From contig OX463835.1 in NCBI GenBank assembly GCA_949825045.1, forward strand, positions 24,631,201 through 24,695,200: DNA of 64,000 nucleotides, in the 5' to 3' direction. The DNA is from Argyresthia goedartella. Its lineage: Eukaryota; Arthropoda; Insecta; Lepidoptera; Argyresthiidae. This document shows positions 29,905 through 41,046 of this stretch, piece after piece. The first letter of the stretch is position 1, and each line of letters begins with the position of its first letter. The translations under genes were made by a program, and so were the position numbers. The notes under the pieces were generated by a model. The model did no database searches. It was given only the letters and a program-made list of their open reading frames with translations, and had not been told where the DNA came from.

Positions 29905-32735
29905 ACTTCTTTAACGGGACAAACCCGCGGTGGCGGCGTGCTTATTGCTACTCGTAGGCAGTTGGCGGTAACGCCGCAGCCGACCTACCGGTCCTCGGCT
30001 GAGGACCTATCAAGAATACCTAGTAAGAATCCCGTTAAGGTCCATATTCGTGTTTTATACTTGTGTAAGCAATCCCAAGGTAATTCTTTCTCGCAGCAGT
30101 TATCTAATTTTTTGAGTCGTTTGGTGGATATAGTTTTAAGTAATTGTAATAATAAGTTTTTATTAATCGGTGACTTCAACATGAGCAACATTTTATGGAC
30201 GCCTCGAGGTACTACGTTAGTTCCGTCTAATTACGTAAGTAATGATGAATTGGTTTTACTCTCACAATCCACTTTCCTTTCCTATCTGGGTTTGCTGGTA
30301 GAAATCTCTTTTATAGAGATAAGCGCGCCTCTTGTACATATATCTTTCTTTGTATATCTCTGTATGTTTGTTTTGTGCAATAAAGTATTCATTCATTCAT
30401 TCATTCATGAAGGTAGTTTAGTCGATGATATGCTTATGCATAGTTTATACCAGTACAATAATGTCCTAAATAATTATGATAAGTTGTTGGATCTTGTTTT
30501 TTCTAATGATGAAGTAGTTGTAAGGGAATGCCTGAACCCATTAGTGCCAATAGACCCGTACCATAAGGCTTTGGTAATAGACATCAAATACACAGTTACA
30601 GACATTTTGCGGCCAGACACTCGTTTGAAATACTTTTATAATAAGGGTGACTATACGTCTATTAATAGTGAGTTGTTTTCCATCAACTGGGAAGAAGAGT
30701 TTTGTGCGCGGTCATTACTTAAATCCTTTGACTTCTTTTATGAGACTTACGAGAAATTGAGGCTTAAATTTATTCCTAGTAAAAAGATAACAGTTGATAC
30801 GTATCCTCTATGGTACTCACGCCCGTTGAAGTGCGCTATTAAAGAAAAATTCAAATACTTAAGAAAATATAATAAATATAAAAATAAATCAGACTTAGTT
30901 ACCTTCACTGTACTACGTGATAGAGTGCGAAGACTGGAGCAACAATGTTTTGATTCGTATATTAGTAGTGTCGAAAACAACATATGTAAAAATCCTAAGC
31001 ACTTTTGGTCATTCATAAAATCGCGGTCTGGCTCCCATGGCATACCTAGCAGCCTAAGTTACGATGGTAATTTGGTTAACACTGGGACGGACATATGTAA
31101 GGCTTTTTCAGAATATTTTCTATCATCCTTCTCAGCGTCTAACACTAAAACCCTAGATCCTATCACTGGCGATGATGTTAATTCTACAGCATTTTTGTCA
31201 CACATTGAAGTGACCCCTGTCCTAGTTAAAAATCTTCTACTTAAACTTGATCCCTCTAAATCAGCTGGCCCGGATGATCTACCTGCTCATTTTTTAATCA
31301 ATTGTGCTGAAAGTTTGGCGATTCCCATTTCATTATTACTTAGAAGATCATTCTCCGAGTGTATTGTTCCGCCTTTATGGAAATCTGCTTTTATCACGCC
31401 AGAACATAAAAAAGGACCAAAAACAGACATCAAAAATTATCGGCCAATTTCTAAATTATGTATATTATCGAAAGTCATGGAAAAAATTGTGTACAATCAA
31501 GTGTACTGCGCTTTAAAGAATTATATTAGTCCCAACCAACACGGTTTTGTACAGCGCCGATCCACTGTATCTAATCTTGTTCTCCTGAATGAGTATGTCA
31601 CTGAAGTGATGGACGCTGGCTTTCAGGTTGATGTAATTTATACTGATTATAGTAAGGCCTTCGATCGAATTGATCATGGCATCTTATCAACCAAGTTACA
31701 TGGCATTGGAATCAGTGGTGATTTGCTCAGATGGTTTTCTTCCTACATTGACAATAGATCTCAGGCTGTTGTAGTCAATAACTACATCTCGGGATGGGTG
31801 ACTATTCCGAGTGGTGTCCCCCAAGGTTCTTTGCTTGGGCCATTGCTTTTCAATATTTTTATTAACGATATTAGTAAATGTTTAATACATTCTAAACTAC
31901 TTTGTTTTGCTGACGATATGAAGGTTTATATGAAGGTAAAGTCGAGCAGTGACTCACTTTTAATACAGTCAGACCTCGAGCGACTTGATGAGTATTGTCA
32001 GAATAACAAATTAGATTTGAATCCGTTGAAATGCTTTTTCCTGACATTCTCTAGAAAACGAAATTTAATTCCAACTACCTACAAACTTAAAGGTCAACCT
32101 CCGAACAAAGTCCAATGTATGACTTGGGGGTAATACACGACTCCAAACTTTTATTTGACACCCACATAGATACTATTGTCCGCGGTGCTCTGAAAACATT
32201 AGGTTTTATAATGCGGAGTTCCGCTCATTTTACTCAAGCCAAAACACTTAAAATTTTGTTTTGCTCCTTGGTTCGGAGCAAACTTGAATATGCGTCCCAA
32301 ATTTGGAATCCTTGCTACAATGTTTATATAGATAGAATTGAACGTGTTCAGTTTTTTTTTATTAAATACTTGTTTTATAAATCTAAATATCCTTATAATT
32401 CATCAAATTACTTTAATATTTGCAAGAAGCATCATCTGATCCCATTATATAGGCGCCGAGAAATAGCCGACGCTACTTTCTTGCTAAAAATCACAACCGG
32501 CGGCATTGACTGTCCAGAACTGCTCCAAGAACTGTCATTTGTTATCCCTTCTCGGTCCAAAAGGCACTTCCCCCCTATCTCTTTAAGGCGAATATCATCC
32601 AACTACAGACGAAATAGTTTCCTTAACCGTGCTAGTCGAAACTTGAACAATGCGACGAAAGAGCTTGAGATTGATATATTTAATTGTGTAGTTCCATCTG
32701 TGAGGCGAAATTTAAGTAGTGTATTTTTTGATTGA
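29905..32735 (+). pseudogene. Element Y ORF2: endonuclease fragment and reverse transcriptase
   Basis: The EN C-terminal half is recognisable: RGGGVLIATRRQL (about 29,930) and FLLIGDFNMSNILW (about 30,160). An inserted 3'-tail fragment of the Z family (30286-30407) is read through in frame. RT motifs: SAGPDDLPAHFL (about 31,265), IKNYRPISKLCILSKVMEKI, DVIYTDYSKAFDRIDH (about 31,635), GVPQGSLLGPLLFNIFIND (about 31,815) and CFADDMKVYM (about 31,910). A frameshift at about 32,110 separates the C-terminal 206 codons (32115-32735, EYASQIWNPCYNVYIDRIER). The same frameshift exists in the right arm, so it predates the duplication. Otherwise strikingly open. Confidence 0.82.
30286..30407 (+). mobile_element. 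Z-family 3'-tail fragment inside Y endonuclease
   Basis: GGGTTTGCTGG, the AATCTCTTTTATAGAGAT hairpin, GTGCAATAAAG (AATAAA at 30379-30384) and an ATTC microsatellite match the 3' ends at about 27,560-27,650 and 55,690-55,800. It interrupts Y between SNDELVLLSQ and LVDDMLMHSLYQ but keeps the reading frame open. The mirrored copy is at about 43,676-43,797. Confidence 0.78.
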
Positions 32736-33041
32736 GCGATTTGTTTACCATATGTTTACCATGTTTATGTAGTGTTATTGTAGTGTAATGTATTAGGTAT
32801 TTAGGTTGTTTGTTTATTTCGGCTTTGTAAGATAAATTATATGCTCGTAGTTTTTATATACCTACATCTGCTGTGTGTGCGCGCCGTTATTTGAATGTGC
32901 GTATCACTGATCTATTTTTTGTGCGATATGTATTTGTGAGTTCCTGTAATTGGCTTCATATTTCTATTTAAATTTTCTTCATGTGATGTATTAGCTGTTG
33001 GTTCTCCTAGAATAAATAAATAAATAAAATAAATAAAAAAG

Positions 33042-33278
33042 CCTTCTTTAAACCAATAAATATTCCTAGGGCTATGTGTTTTTTATCTATGTTAAGTTTG
33101 ATTGTTGTTATAAGGTCAATTGCTGCTGATACAGCATTAGATTTAGGACGGAACCCGTATTGTTTGTCGTACAGAAAATTGATTGAAAGAAGGAGATTCT
33201 CGAGGCGGTTGTAAAGAATCTTTTCGAATATTTTTGATACTATCGGTAGTACGGAAATTGGTCGGTAGTCATTGGGAT
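33042..33278 (-). pseudogene. Element X ORF2, RT palm segment (left arm)
   Basis: Minus strand: DPNDYRPISVLPIVSKIFEK, then YGFRPKSNAVSAAIDLI, then GLKKAF, where Y interrupts. The upstream end is cut by the gypsy LTR (TSD CGGC), which separates it from KVRPINKSGKK at 39,727. Confidence 0.75.
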
Positions 33279-33282
33279 CGGC

Positions 33283-34065
33283 TGTAACGCTTGTTGGGGT
33301 CTGGGTAAAACAAAACACTAATTAACAGATTTACAAGGTTTAATTTAAGTAAACTCCAGGATGCCCAACAATTAGCAATGCGTTGATTTAGCTCTCAGGG
33401 ATGAGTTCTAGAATTCACAATTATAGGTAAGCCGTGTCCACTTAGCACTGCCTTGATAGGTAACCACTTCCCTGTAACTATGCGGTAGGTGGTGGCGCGC
33501 GTCTGGTGATGTCACCGATGGCGATGGCGGATCAGCAGCGGAAAGTGGCCATCAGGGTCCTAATATAGTTTGGGTCCGGCAAGTAAAACCCCGACTGGGA
33601 AACACACACACCTATTAAAATTGATAGGTAGCTAAATAATCATCATTGAACACTGCGCTCCACCATGCACAGGACAATAAAACCAAACAATTGGAATTAG
33701 TTTAAATTAAATAATAAATTAGCGCTCCAAAGTAGTGGTGGCGAATGTGAGGTACGATAGCCCCGAGCAAAGTGAGTGCTGGCCGCACCCCGCTCCACGA
33801 GTATTCGTGTGACGTCCACATATCTTCGTTGCTTCTTCGTTGGTGCGAGTTAAGCGCCTACGGCTTTTGTCATAGCAATAATCTCATTTGGAACGTTGGC
33901 TGGTTAAATAACGGTAATCAAGAATCCTTAGACTTAGTTTGTAGAAATCTATTTATTTTATTTGTTAAGTTTAGGTACTAGGATTAAGGTAATATTAAGG
34001 TTGTATATAATATACTTTTTCAATAAAATTGTTTACTCGAAGCATGTAAAAACAGTTATGTTACA
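33283..34065 (-). repeat. Gypsy 3' LTR (783 bp)
   Basis: Ends TGTAACGC and GTTACA. By eye it differs from the other LTR at about 6-7 substitutions plus three small indels, the largest near 33,520, so divergence is close to 1%. Confidence 0.92.
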
Positions 34066-34200
34066 TACTCTCTCTTTTTGGGCAGAATTTTACCTAAGTA
34101 AAATTCTTTATCATTATCACAGCTCTAAAGCTATCAGTTTCACAGACGGTCCTCAACTACATACTTCACTCACTTATACAAATCGCTTATTCATCCTCGT

Positions 34201-37200
34201 TCATAGTTGCATTAACACAAGTAAGTTTGTGTTACGGCATTTCGCTTTAATTAAACTTGCTTGAATGTTATCAAATATTTTCCGAAGTGTTCCCAGATTT
34301 TCCGCGTATTCCTCTCTTGGCGCAAATATCATATCAGGAGCACTATCGGAATCAAGATAGTGGGAACCACAGGTAACTAGTTCACGAGCATAAACTAAAA
34401 AGGCTGGGGTGAAACCAGTCACCTCGTTATATGATGAGTTTATCGCAAATTGAATTTTAGAGATGTTATCGTCCCACGATCTGTGATCGTCGCCTTCAAT
34501 AAAACAAGAAACTGCTGTCAACGCTGTCTTATTGTACCTCTCCACGTTGTTAATTTGAGGTGTATACTTTGGAGTATACTGGACGTCGGGGACCTTATAT
34601 TTACTGAGTAGGTTCTTTAGGGTATTACTCACGAACTGTTTTCCATTGTCCATCAAAACGGATCTAGGGACTCCATGAACAAGAAATACTTCGTCCTCGA
34701 GAATACGTGAAATAATCTCCGCGGTAGCACGTCTTATCGGAAATAGAAGGCAAAACTTAGAAAAGCAGCAAGTGACGACGAACAAAAAGGTGTTCTGCTT
34801 CCGAGATGGCGGTAAAGGTCCAACCAAGTCTACACTAATCATTTGAAAGGGTCTGCAGCATTTCTTAGGTCGTCCCATAGTTCCCAAAGTAGTATGATTA
34901 GCATGTTTGTAAGATCTACACACGTCACACTCAGCCACGAAGTTTGTCACGTCACGATGCATATCAGTCCAGAAGTACCTGAGGCATAGGCGTTTATACG
35001 TTTTTAGTACGCCGAAATGACCAGCAGTAGGGCAAGAATGATTTTGCTGAATTATCTTTACTCTATTCCCAAGAGGAATTACTTCCTTCCATTCAAATTC
35101 TCTTGTTAAAGGATTCAACGATTTCTTAAAACTGAAAAGTTTACCATTCATGACTTGATAATCCAAAAATGATGCAGGCATATTCAAACAACCATTGTAG
35201 ATGTTTAAGAACCATGGGTCAGTAGTATTAGGAACAAGATTGGTAGAGCAAATCAAAGCTGATACAGGTATACGTGAAAGACTATCTGGGACAACATTAT
35301 CAGAACCTCGACGATGACGAATGTCGCATTCGAAAGCGGACAGTCTTACACTCCATCTCGCTAAGCGACCTGTAGGGTTGTTCAAGTTTATGAACCACTT
35401 TAACGCTGCATGGTCTGTATAGACAATAAACTTTCGGCCGTTTTCGAGGTAGCAGCGCCAGTGTTCAACCGCTGTTAATACAGCCAACGTTTCGCGTTCG
35501 GTTGCGCTGTAATTTTGTTCAGGTTTTGATAAGGATTTACTCATGTATGCTATGACTCTCTCAACACCCTCCGAAGACTGTGTCAGAACTGCACCGATAC
35601 CTACGTCAGACGCATCAGTGTGCACTTCGAAGGATTTTGAGTAGTCAGGGCATGATAAGACCGGAGTAGAAACAAGACATTTCTTTAAAGCTTTAAATGC
35701 CTCATCAGCTTCTGCTGACCATTTAAAAGGAGGAGCCTTTTTAGCTTGTGACGTTAATTTGTTTAAGGGAGAAGCCAAAGAGCTGAAATGTGGTATAAAT
35801 CTACGATACCAAGCGGCCGTGCCTAGAAACCTACGAACTTCCTTGCGATTTTTAGGGGTGGGATAGTTCACGATAGCTTCTACCTTCTCCGGATCAGCAT
35901 GTAAACCATTGACGTCAACAACGTATCCCAGATATTTTAATTTACTTCTAAAGAATTGACTCTTTGAGTAATTAATAGTTAGATTAGCTTCGATAAGTTT
36001 CTCCATAACCCGCACAAGTAATGAGATATGTTGTTCGAAAGTAGAAGACACGATAATTATGTCATCCACGTAGACAAAGGCCTTGTGTTCAAACTCAGGA
36101 CCAGGGAACAATCGATCAACAAGACGCTGTTGTGTAGCTGGAGCGTTAGTTAAGCCGAAAGGCATGCATTTAAATTGGAAGGTTCCCCGAGTTGGAATGT
36201 AAAAAGCACACATGCATTTGTCCTCCTCCCTAATGAGTACCTGCCAAAAACTTTTTGACAAGTCCAAGCTAGTAAGGTATTTAGCGTCGCGTAGGTTGTC
36301 CAAAATCTCAGATATGTAAGGTAGATTGTAAGCATCTTTTTTAGTTATATCATTGAGTTTTCGACTATCCAGACAAAATCTCAACTGACCGTTCTTCTTA
36401 GGTGTGAGAAGTACAGGTGAAGACCATGTACTCTCGCAGGGTTCAACAACGTCCTCCTTGAGCATTTCATCTAACTGTTCTATTAAAATTCGTTGTTTCT
36501 CTAACGGCATTCTATAGTAGCGTTGACGAATGGGAGCAGCATTCCCAGTGTCAATGGAATGTGTAATTAGTGAAGTCCGGCCTAAGCCACGTTCCTCATA
36601 GGATATGTTCCGGAATTGAGAAATAATATGGTCAGCTGTGGTCTTCTGGTCTTCAGATAAATGTTCGTAACTGCGTAGTTTTGCATCAGTATCAGTAGTT
36701 AGATCAGCAAGCGCGACTTCAGCATCCGACCGCATAACAACTGAAGTTAAATGTTTTGGGAATAGACCAAACTGATTCCAAAAGTCCATACCGAGAATTA
36801 ATGTATTTTTTATTTCAGGAACTACGTATATTTCAAGTATGTGTGATTGGTTTAAAAACTTTACCGATAGATACATAACCCCAATACTTTTCAAGCTTTG
36901 ACCGCCAGCCGCCACAAATTGTATTATTTGCTTTTGTTGTAGTATAAAACCCTTCGTTGAAAAGTATTTATAAATATTGCCACCCAGAATAGAAACGGAA
37001 AAACCAGTATCCAACAATCCGAGTAATTCTCTGTCATGCAATTCTACAGAAACATGAGGACGCGCGTGTTAAGATTCTACATTGTGGATTGAAGAGACAG
37101 TGTAGCACGAAAAAAAATTCGAGATAAAATTAAGCCAGTCAGACCATTCAGACTTATCAAATCTAGCAGTAGTATTAACGTTTTCGTACTTGTCGTCACC

Positions 37201-37210
37201 ACAATCCACC
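34201..37210 (-). CDS. pol: Gypsy pol: protease, RT, RNase H, integrase
   Basis: A 946-residue open frame is preceded in the same frame by about 57 codons reaching back to the gag frameshift site, with a single TAA at 37069-37071 (just before HARPHVSVELHD). Protease: LLDTGFSVSIL and LILGMDFW. RT: FCLDSRKLNDITKKDAYNLP, SLDLSKSFWQVLI, CMPFGLTNAPA and the catalytic FVYVDDIIIV (about 36,070). RNase H: FEVHTDASDVGIGAVL, TERETLAVL, YTDHAALKWF, PDSLSRI. Integrase: H..H..C..C (HSCPTAGHFG..CDVC), then SVDLVGPLPP, VLMDNGKQF and NNVERYNKT, giving the D,D,E triad. The end, KAKCRNTNLLVLMQL, diverges abruptly from the usual integrase C-terminus, so the last domain may be deleted. Apart from the TAA it looks recently active. 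Confidence 0.9.
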
Positions 37211-37211
37211 G

Positions 37212-38570
37212 CTACTCGTTTTTTGGACTAGGCTCAGCATTGCAGACTGAGCAATCCGGAAATCGTACACCTCTCTTGCCACATTTAAAACATATCGGAA
37301 AGTGCGGTTGCCGACACTGTCCAAGAGAATGGGTGTTAACGCGACATCTAGGGCAATAATGTTGTTTAGTATTTGAATTAGGAGTAATACTCAATGCATT
37401 GACATTAACGTTACGTGAATGCTCAGCATTCTGTTTGTAAAAAGTCTTATCAGAGTTCTCGGAAGGCCTATAGTTTTTAAATTTATTATAATCATGTCTG
37501 TAAGTAGAGTAGTTAGTGCTGCCATTACCTCTATTGATAGGTGTGCCGGAAGACTGCCGGTTATAAGCAAATTCCCGAGCTAGAGTGTCAGAACTGACCT
37601 TAGGAGGTTCATGTAATTGGGCCGTGCGAGCTTGAATATTCTCAAAACTGCGGCACAATTCTTTTAGCGCGTCAATACTCGTTATGTTTGGTGAAGCTGC
37701 TAGAGTACTGGCGTAAATTGGACGAATATTGTGTAAGAGAATTTCTAGCTTGTCCTCCTCAGGTAACTGTTTGTTCAATCGAGAAAACATACCGTGCATT
37801 ATAGAAATGTAAATAGAGATATTTTCCTGTTCACCCTGTGTACGCATCCTAATTTCCGACAGTAGACGGTAATCATAATCACACTGACTAAAATCCTGTT
37901 TTAATTGCTTAACAAGCTCATCCCATGTCTCGACCTTGTCCTTAACGCAACGGAACCAGTGTAGCGCGTCATCGGTAAAAATATCAAATCCAAAAGTTAG
38001 CAACTTGTCCCTAGGCATGCTCCTCGAAAATACTAGCTCCTCGGCCTTCTGAATGAAAGATCTAACGCATGTCTTCCCATTAAACTTGAGCCTGCCAACC
38101 ACATCTGACACCAGTTTCTTCTCGCAAGTAACAGTTATCAGCTCGGACCATGGTTCTGGGTTTGTTGAGGTTGACGGATCTTCAATTTTCAATTTTTTTA
38201 GCTCCTGCAGGTAGGCCTTAAATCTTTGAGAATATTCCAGGTAAGTGACCTCCACTGAAACGTGCCTATCAATCCTGTAATAAACATGATGTAGCATTGT
38301 CTCCGTTCTCGAGTAAACATTTTTATCAAATTTAGACTTTAAGCTATCCAAATTATCTTTTACCTTCACTAAGGTATCTCTAACCTGCGCCAAATCAACA
38401 ACCGGCTCTAAGTGAGACTCTAAAATGTCTTCCGATGGAAGAAGTGAGGCTAATTTAACTATCTGTTTCCTAAGCTCCTGAACCGATTCACCGGTAGTAC
38501 CACCCCGTACACCAACCTCGTACTCCAGTTCAGCCTTTTGTAAAGATAAAAATTTTATTTGGTAAGACAT
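37212..38570 (-). CDS. gag: Gypsy gag
   Basis: 452 codons from ATG at 38570 to TAG at 37212-37214, no internal stop. The N-terminal third is helical (ELEYEVGVRGGTTGESVQEL, DSLKSKFDKNVYSRTETML). The capsid-like middle includes LTFGFDIFTDDALHWFRCVK and LKQDFSQCDYDYRLLSEIRM. The C-terminus has two nucleocapsid Cys clusters: CPRCRVNTHSLGQC (CX2CX4HX4C) and CFKCGKRGVRFPDC, in which the His position is Val. It ends in the slippery sequence that overlaps the pol frame. Gag packages the element RNA into particles. Coding capacity looks intact. Confidence 0.9.
   Translation of the reverse strand: MSYQIKFLSLQKAELEYEVGVRGGTTGESVQELRKQIVKLASLLPSEDILESHLEPVVDLAQVRDTLVKVKDNLDSLKSKFDKNVYSRTETMLHHVYYRIDRHVSVEVTYLEYSQRFKAYLQELKKLKIEDPSTSTNPEPWSELITVTCEKKLVSDVVGRLKFNGKTCVRSFIQKAEELVFSRSMPRDKLLTFGFDIFTDDALHWFRCVKDKVETWDELVKQLKQDFSQCDYDYRLLSEIRMRTQGEQENISIYISIMHGMFSRLNKQLPEEDKLEILLHNIRPIYASTLAASPNITSIDALKELCRSFENIQARTAQLHEPPKVSSDTLAREFAYNRQSSGTPINRGNGSTNYSTYRHDYNKFKNYRPSENSDKTFYKQNAEHSRNVNVNALSITPNSNTKQHYCPRCRVNTHSLGQCRQPHFPICFKCGKRGVRFPDCSVCNAEPSPKNE
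37218..37224 (-). promoter_or_regulatory. Putative -1 ribosomal frameshift heptamer at the gag-pol junction
   Basis: On the minus strand A AAA AAC is phased with gag as ccA-AAA-AAC-GAG-TAG, the canonical X XXY YYZ arrangement, with the gag stop one codon later. Shifting -1 enters AAA-AAA-CGA-GTA and the pol frame. No downstream pseudoknot was evaluated. The only obstacle in the pol frame is the TAA at 37069. Confidence 0.65.
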
Positions 38571-38927
38571 GTTTCCCTAGTAGGTGTGTGTTGCAATCAC
38601 AAATAAACAACAATAGAAGACAATCAATCAACCCAGCCCTAAAATCAATTTCGGGTAAAAATTTAAATCAATAAAAGTGTGAATTTCGGAATTCAAACAA
38701 TAGTTTAAACGTCGAAACGTAAAGGATTAAAACAATAAAAACCCGTAGGAATACTCAAACACAAAATTACTAGTTCTGTAAAGCAATAAAATCAATCACA
38801 CTTTTAATGACGACCTGATAGAACCAAACCAAAGCAAACAAACAACACCAATTATTACTATGTAATACTTACTACAGACAAATGTAAGTGAACACGGCTC
38901 AGTGAAAACCTTTTGAGTGGGCGCCAT

Positions 38928-39722
38928 TGTAACGCTTGTTGGGGTCTGGGTAAAACAAAACACTAATTAACAGATTTACAAGGTTTAATTTAAGTAAACT
39001 CCAGGATGCCCAACAATTAGCAATGCGTTGATTTAGCTCTCAGGGATGAGTTCTAGAATTCACAATTATAGGTAAGCCGTGTCCACTTAGCACTGCCTTG
39101 ATAGGTAACCACTTCCCTGTAACTATGCGGCAGGTGGTGGCGCACGTCTGGTGATGTCACCGATGTAGTCCGGAGTCAGGCAGGGCGGATCAGCAGCGGA
39201 AAGTGGCCATCAGGGTCCCAATATAGTTTGGGTCCGGCAAGTAAAACCCCGACTGGGAAACACACACACCTATTAAAATTGATATGTAGCTAAATAATCA
39301 TCATTGAACACTGCGCTCCACCATGCACAGGACAATAAAACCAAACAATTGGAATTAGTTTAAATTAAATAATAAATTAGCGCTCCAAAGTAGTGGTGGC
39401 GAATGTGAGGTACGGTAGCCCCGAGCAAAGTGAGTGCTGGCCGCACCCCGCTCCACGAGTATTCGTGTGACGTCCACATATCGCTTGCTTCTTCGTTGGT
39501 GCGAGTTAAGCGCCTACGGCTTTTGTCATAGCAATAATCTCATTTGGAACGTTGGCTGGTTAAATAACGGTAATCAAGAATCCTTAGACTTAGTTTGTAG
39601 AAATCTATTTTTTTTTATTTGTTAAGTTTAGGTACTAGGATTAAGGTAATATTAAGATTGTATATAATATACTTTTTCAATAAAATTGTTTACTCGAAGC
39701 ATGTAAAAACAGTTATGTTACA
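38928..39722 (-). repeat. Gypsy 5' LTR (795 bp)
   Basis: Same ends as the 3' LTR, with an extra GTAGTCCGGAGTCAGGCAG-like stretch near 39,166. The inner edge on the minus strand reads CGTTACA, one A, then TGGCGCCCACTC, a tRNA-Lys-like primer-binding site. Confidence 0.92.
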
Positions 39723-39726
39723 CGGC

Positions 39727-40284
39727 TTTTTTTCCAGATTTGTTTATTGGTCGGACTTTTGCTTTCTTAAGTGAGTCAGGAAATTTTCCTTCTAACATAC
39801 ACAGATTGATGCTTCTGCTAAGAGGCTCAGTTTTTACGCTTTTTATACATTTGATAGTTTTAGAACTAATGCCGTCTATGCCTGTGCTACTGTTTGGTTT
39901 AAGATTATCGATAATTTTTCCTACTTCAGTACTATTTGTTGGGGTGAAGAGTTTGGTGGTGGTTGCGAACAACTTTTTTGGTATCTGTGGGATATCGTAA
40001 GATTGGGTTGTAAGTATGTCATTTGCCAATACTGAACCTATACTAGAGAAGAAAGAATTGAAGTACTCGCATAGGTTCTTAGGGTCATTTATGGACCCCG
40101 TAGGGGTATCTAATTTAGTCGGAACAGATTCTGTTTTCATCTCATTGCTGGATAATGTATTTATAAGTTGCCACATTTTTCTCGGACTCCCCTTACAGTT
40201 TTGAAATGATTTATAGTAATATTCGTTTTTAGCCCTTTGTATATTTGTAGACACTAAGTTCCTATCACTCAAAAACTTTGCCAT
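39727..40284 (-). pseudogene. Element X ORF2, segment before the RT palm (left arm)
   Basis: Minus strand, open from 40284: MAKFLSDRNLVSTNIQRAKN, NCKGSPRKMWQLINTLSSN, LCEYFNSFFSSIGSVL, STGIDGISSKTIKCIK (RT motif 1 region) and KVRPINKSGKK. Cut by the gypsy LTR at 39,723. Its N-terminus lies exactly at the palindrome centre, so the endonuclease and ORF1 of X are not contiguous here. A candidate 5' half is at 46.9-48.1 kb. Confidence 0.75.
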
Positions 40285-40300
40285 TATGGCAAAGTTTTTG

Positions 40301-41042
40301 AATATTACTATAAATCATTTCAAAACTGTAAGGGGAGTCCGAGAAAAATGTGGCAACTTATAAATACATTATCCAGCAATGAGATGAAAACAGAATCTGT
40401 TCCGACTAAATTAGATACCCCTACGGGGTCCATAAATGACCCTAAGAACATATGCGAGTACTTCAATTCTTTCTTCTCTAGTATAGGTTCAGTATTGGCA
40501 AATGACATACTTACAACCCAATCTTACGATATCCCACAGATACCAAAAAAGTTGTTCGCAACCACCACCAAACTCTTCACCCCAACAAATAGTACTGAAG
40601 TAGGAAAAATTATCGATAATCTTAAGCCAAACAGTAGCACAGGCATAGACGGCATTAGTTCTAAAACTATCAAATGTATAAAAAGCGTAAAAACTGAGCC
40701 TCTTAGCAGAAGCATCTATCTGTGTATGTTAGAAGGAAAATTTCCTGACTCACTTAAGAAAGCAAAAGTCCGACCAATAAACAAATCTGGAAAAAAGCCG
40801 ATCCCAATGACTACCGACCAATTTCCGTACTACCGTTAGTATCAAAAATATTCGAAAAGATTCTTTACAACCGCCTTGAGAATCTCCTTCTTTCAATCAA
40901 TTTTCTGTACGACAAACAATACGGGTTCCATCCTAAATCTAATGCTGTATCAGCAGCAATTGACCTAATAACAACAATCAAACTTAACATAGATAAAAAA
41001 CACATAGACCTAGGAATATTTATTGGTTTAAAGAAGGCTTTT
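40301..41042 (+). pseudogene. Element X ORF2, N-terminal and palm segments (right arm)
   Basis: Plus-strand mirror of 39727-40284 and 33042-33278 with an empty gypsy site: KMWQLINTLSSNEMKTESV, CEYFNSFFSSIGSVL, GKKPIPMTTDQF (frameshifted at an A-run near 40,797), then the RPISVLP-equivalent in another frame and GLKKAF at about 41,040, where Y-right begins. The X gene here is continuous apart from the frameshift and Y. Confidence 0.75.
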
Positions 41043-41046
41043 TTAT

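Larger units (their letters stand above)
29893..33036 (+). mobile_element. Element Y: non-LTR element inserted in X (left arm)
   Basis: 5'-truncated inside the endonuclease. It ends in an AATAAATAAATAAAATAAATAA-like A-rich tail. AAAAG flanks both sides (29888-29892 and 33037-33041), with the usual ambiguity of A-rich ends. It lies between LKKAF and DTVSHD of the X reverse transcriptase. The same insertion at the mirrored position in the right arm shows that Y entered X before the inverted duplication formed. Confidence 0.85.
33283..39722 (-). mobile_element. Ty3/gypsy LTR retrotransposon, nearly intact (6.44 kb)
   Basis: TG..CA LTRs (33283-34065 and 38928-39722) and a 4-bp duplication CGGC (33279-33282 and 39723-39726) delimit the element exactly. 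Between the LTRs the minus strand carries gag and pol. A polypurine tract (AAAAAGAGAGAG on the minus strand, about 34,068-34,079) adjoins the 3' LTR. A primer-binding site starting TGGCGCCCACTC lies 1 nt inside the 5' LTR. There is no env-like third ORF. It splits the X gene in the left palindrome arm only; the matching site in the right arm (about 40,799-40,802) is empty. Confidence 0.95.
28096..40284. repeat. Left arm of the large palindrome
   Basis: Excluding the gypsy insertion (33283-39722) this arm is about 5.7 kb and is the reverse complement of 40286-45991. Paired positions sum to about 74,083 outside the gypsy and 80,524 inside it. Examples: the 731-codon frame at 29938-32133 pairs with 41950-44145, and 28828-29340 with 44743-45183. 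In an 840-bp sample I counted 8 substitutions, so the arms are roughly 99% identical. The outer end lies inside the Jockey-like ORF1. Confidence 0.92.

Noticed and set aside
33772..33981. LTR-internal frames (33772-33981 and 39434-39625)
   Set aside because: They lie wholly inside the gypsy LTRs, antisense to the element, and differ between the two LTRs because of indels.
36150..36335. Short minus-strand frame inside gypsy pol
   Set aside because: Alternative-frame shadow of the RT coding sequence.
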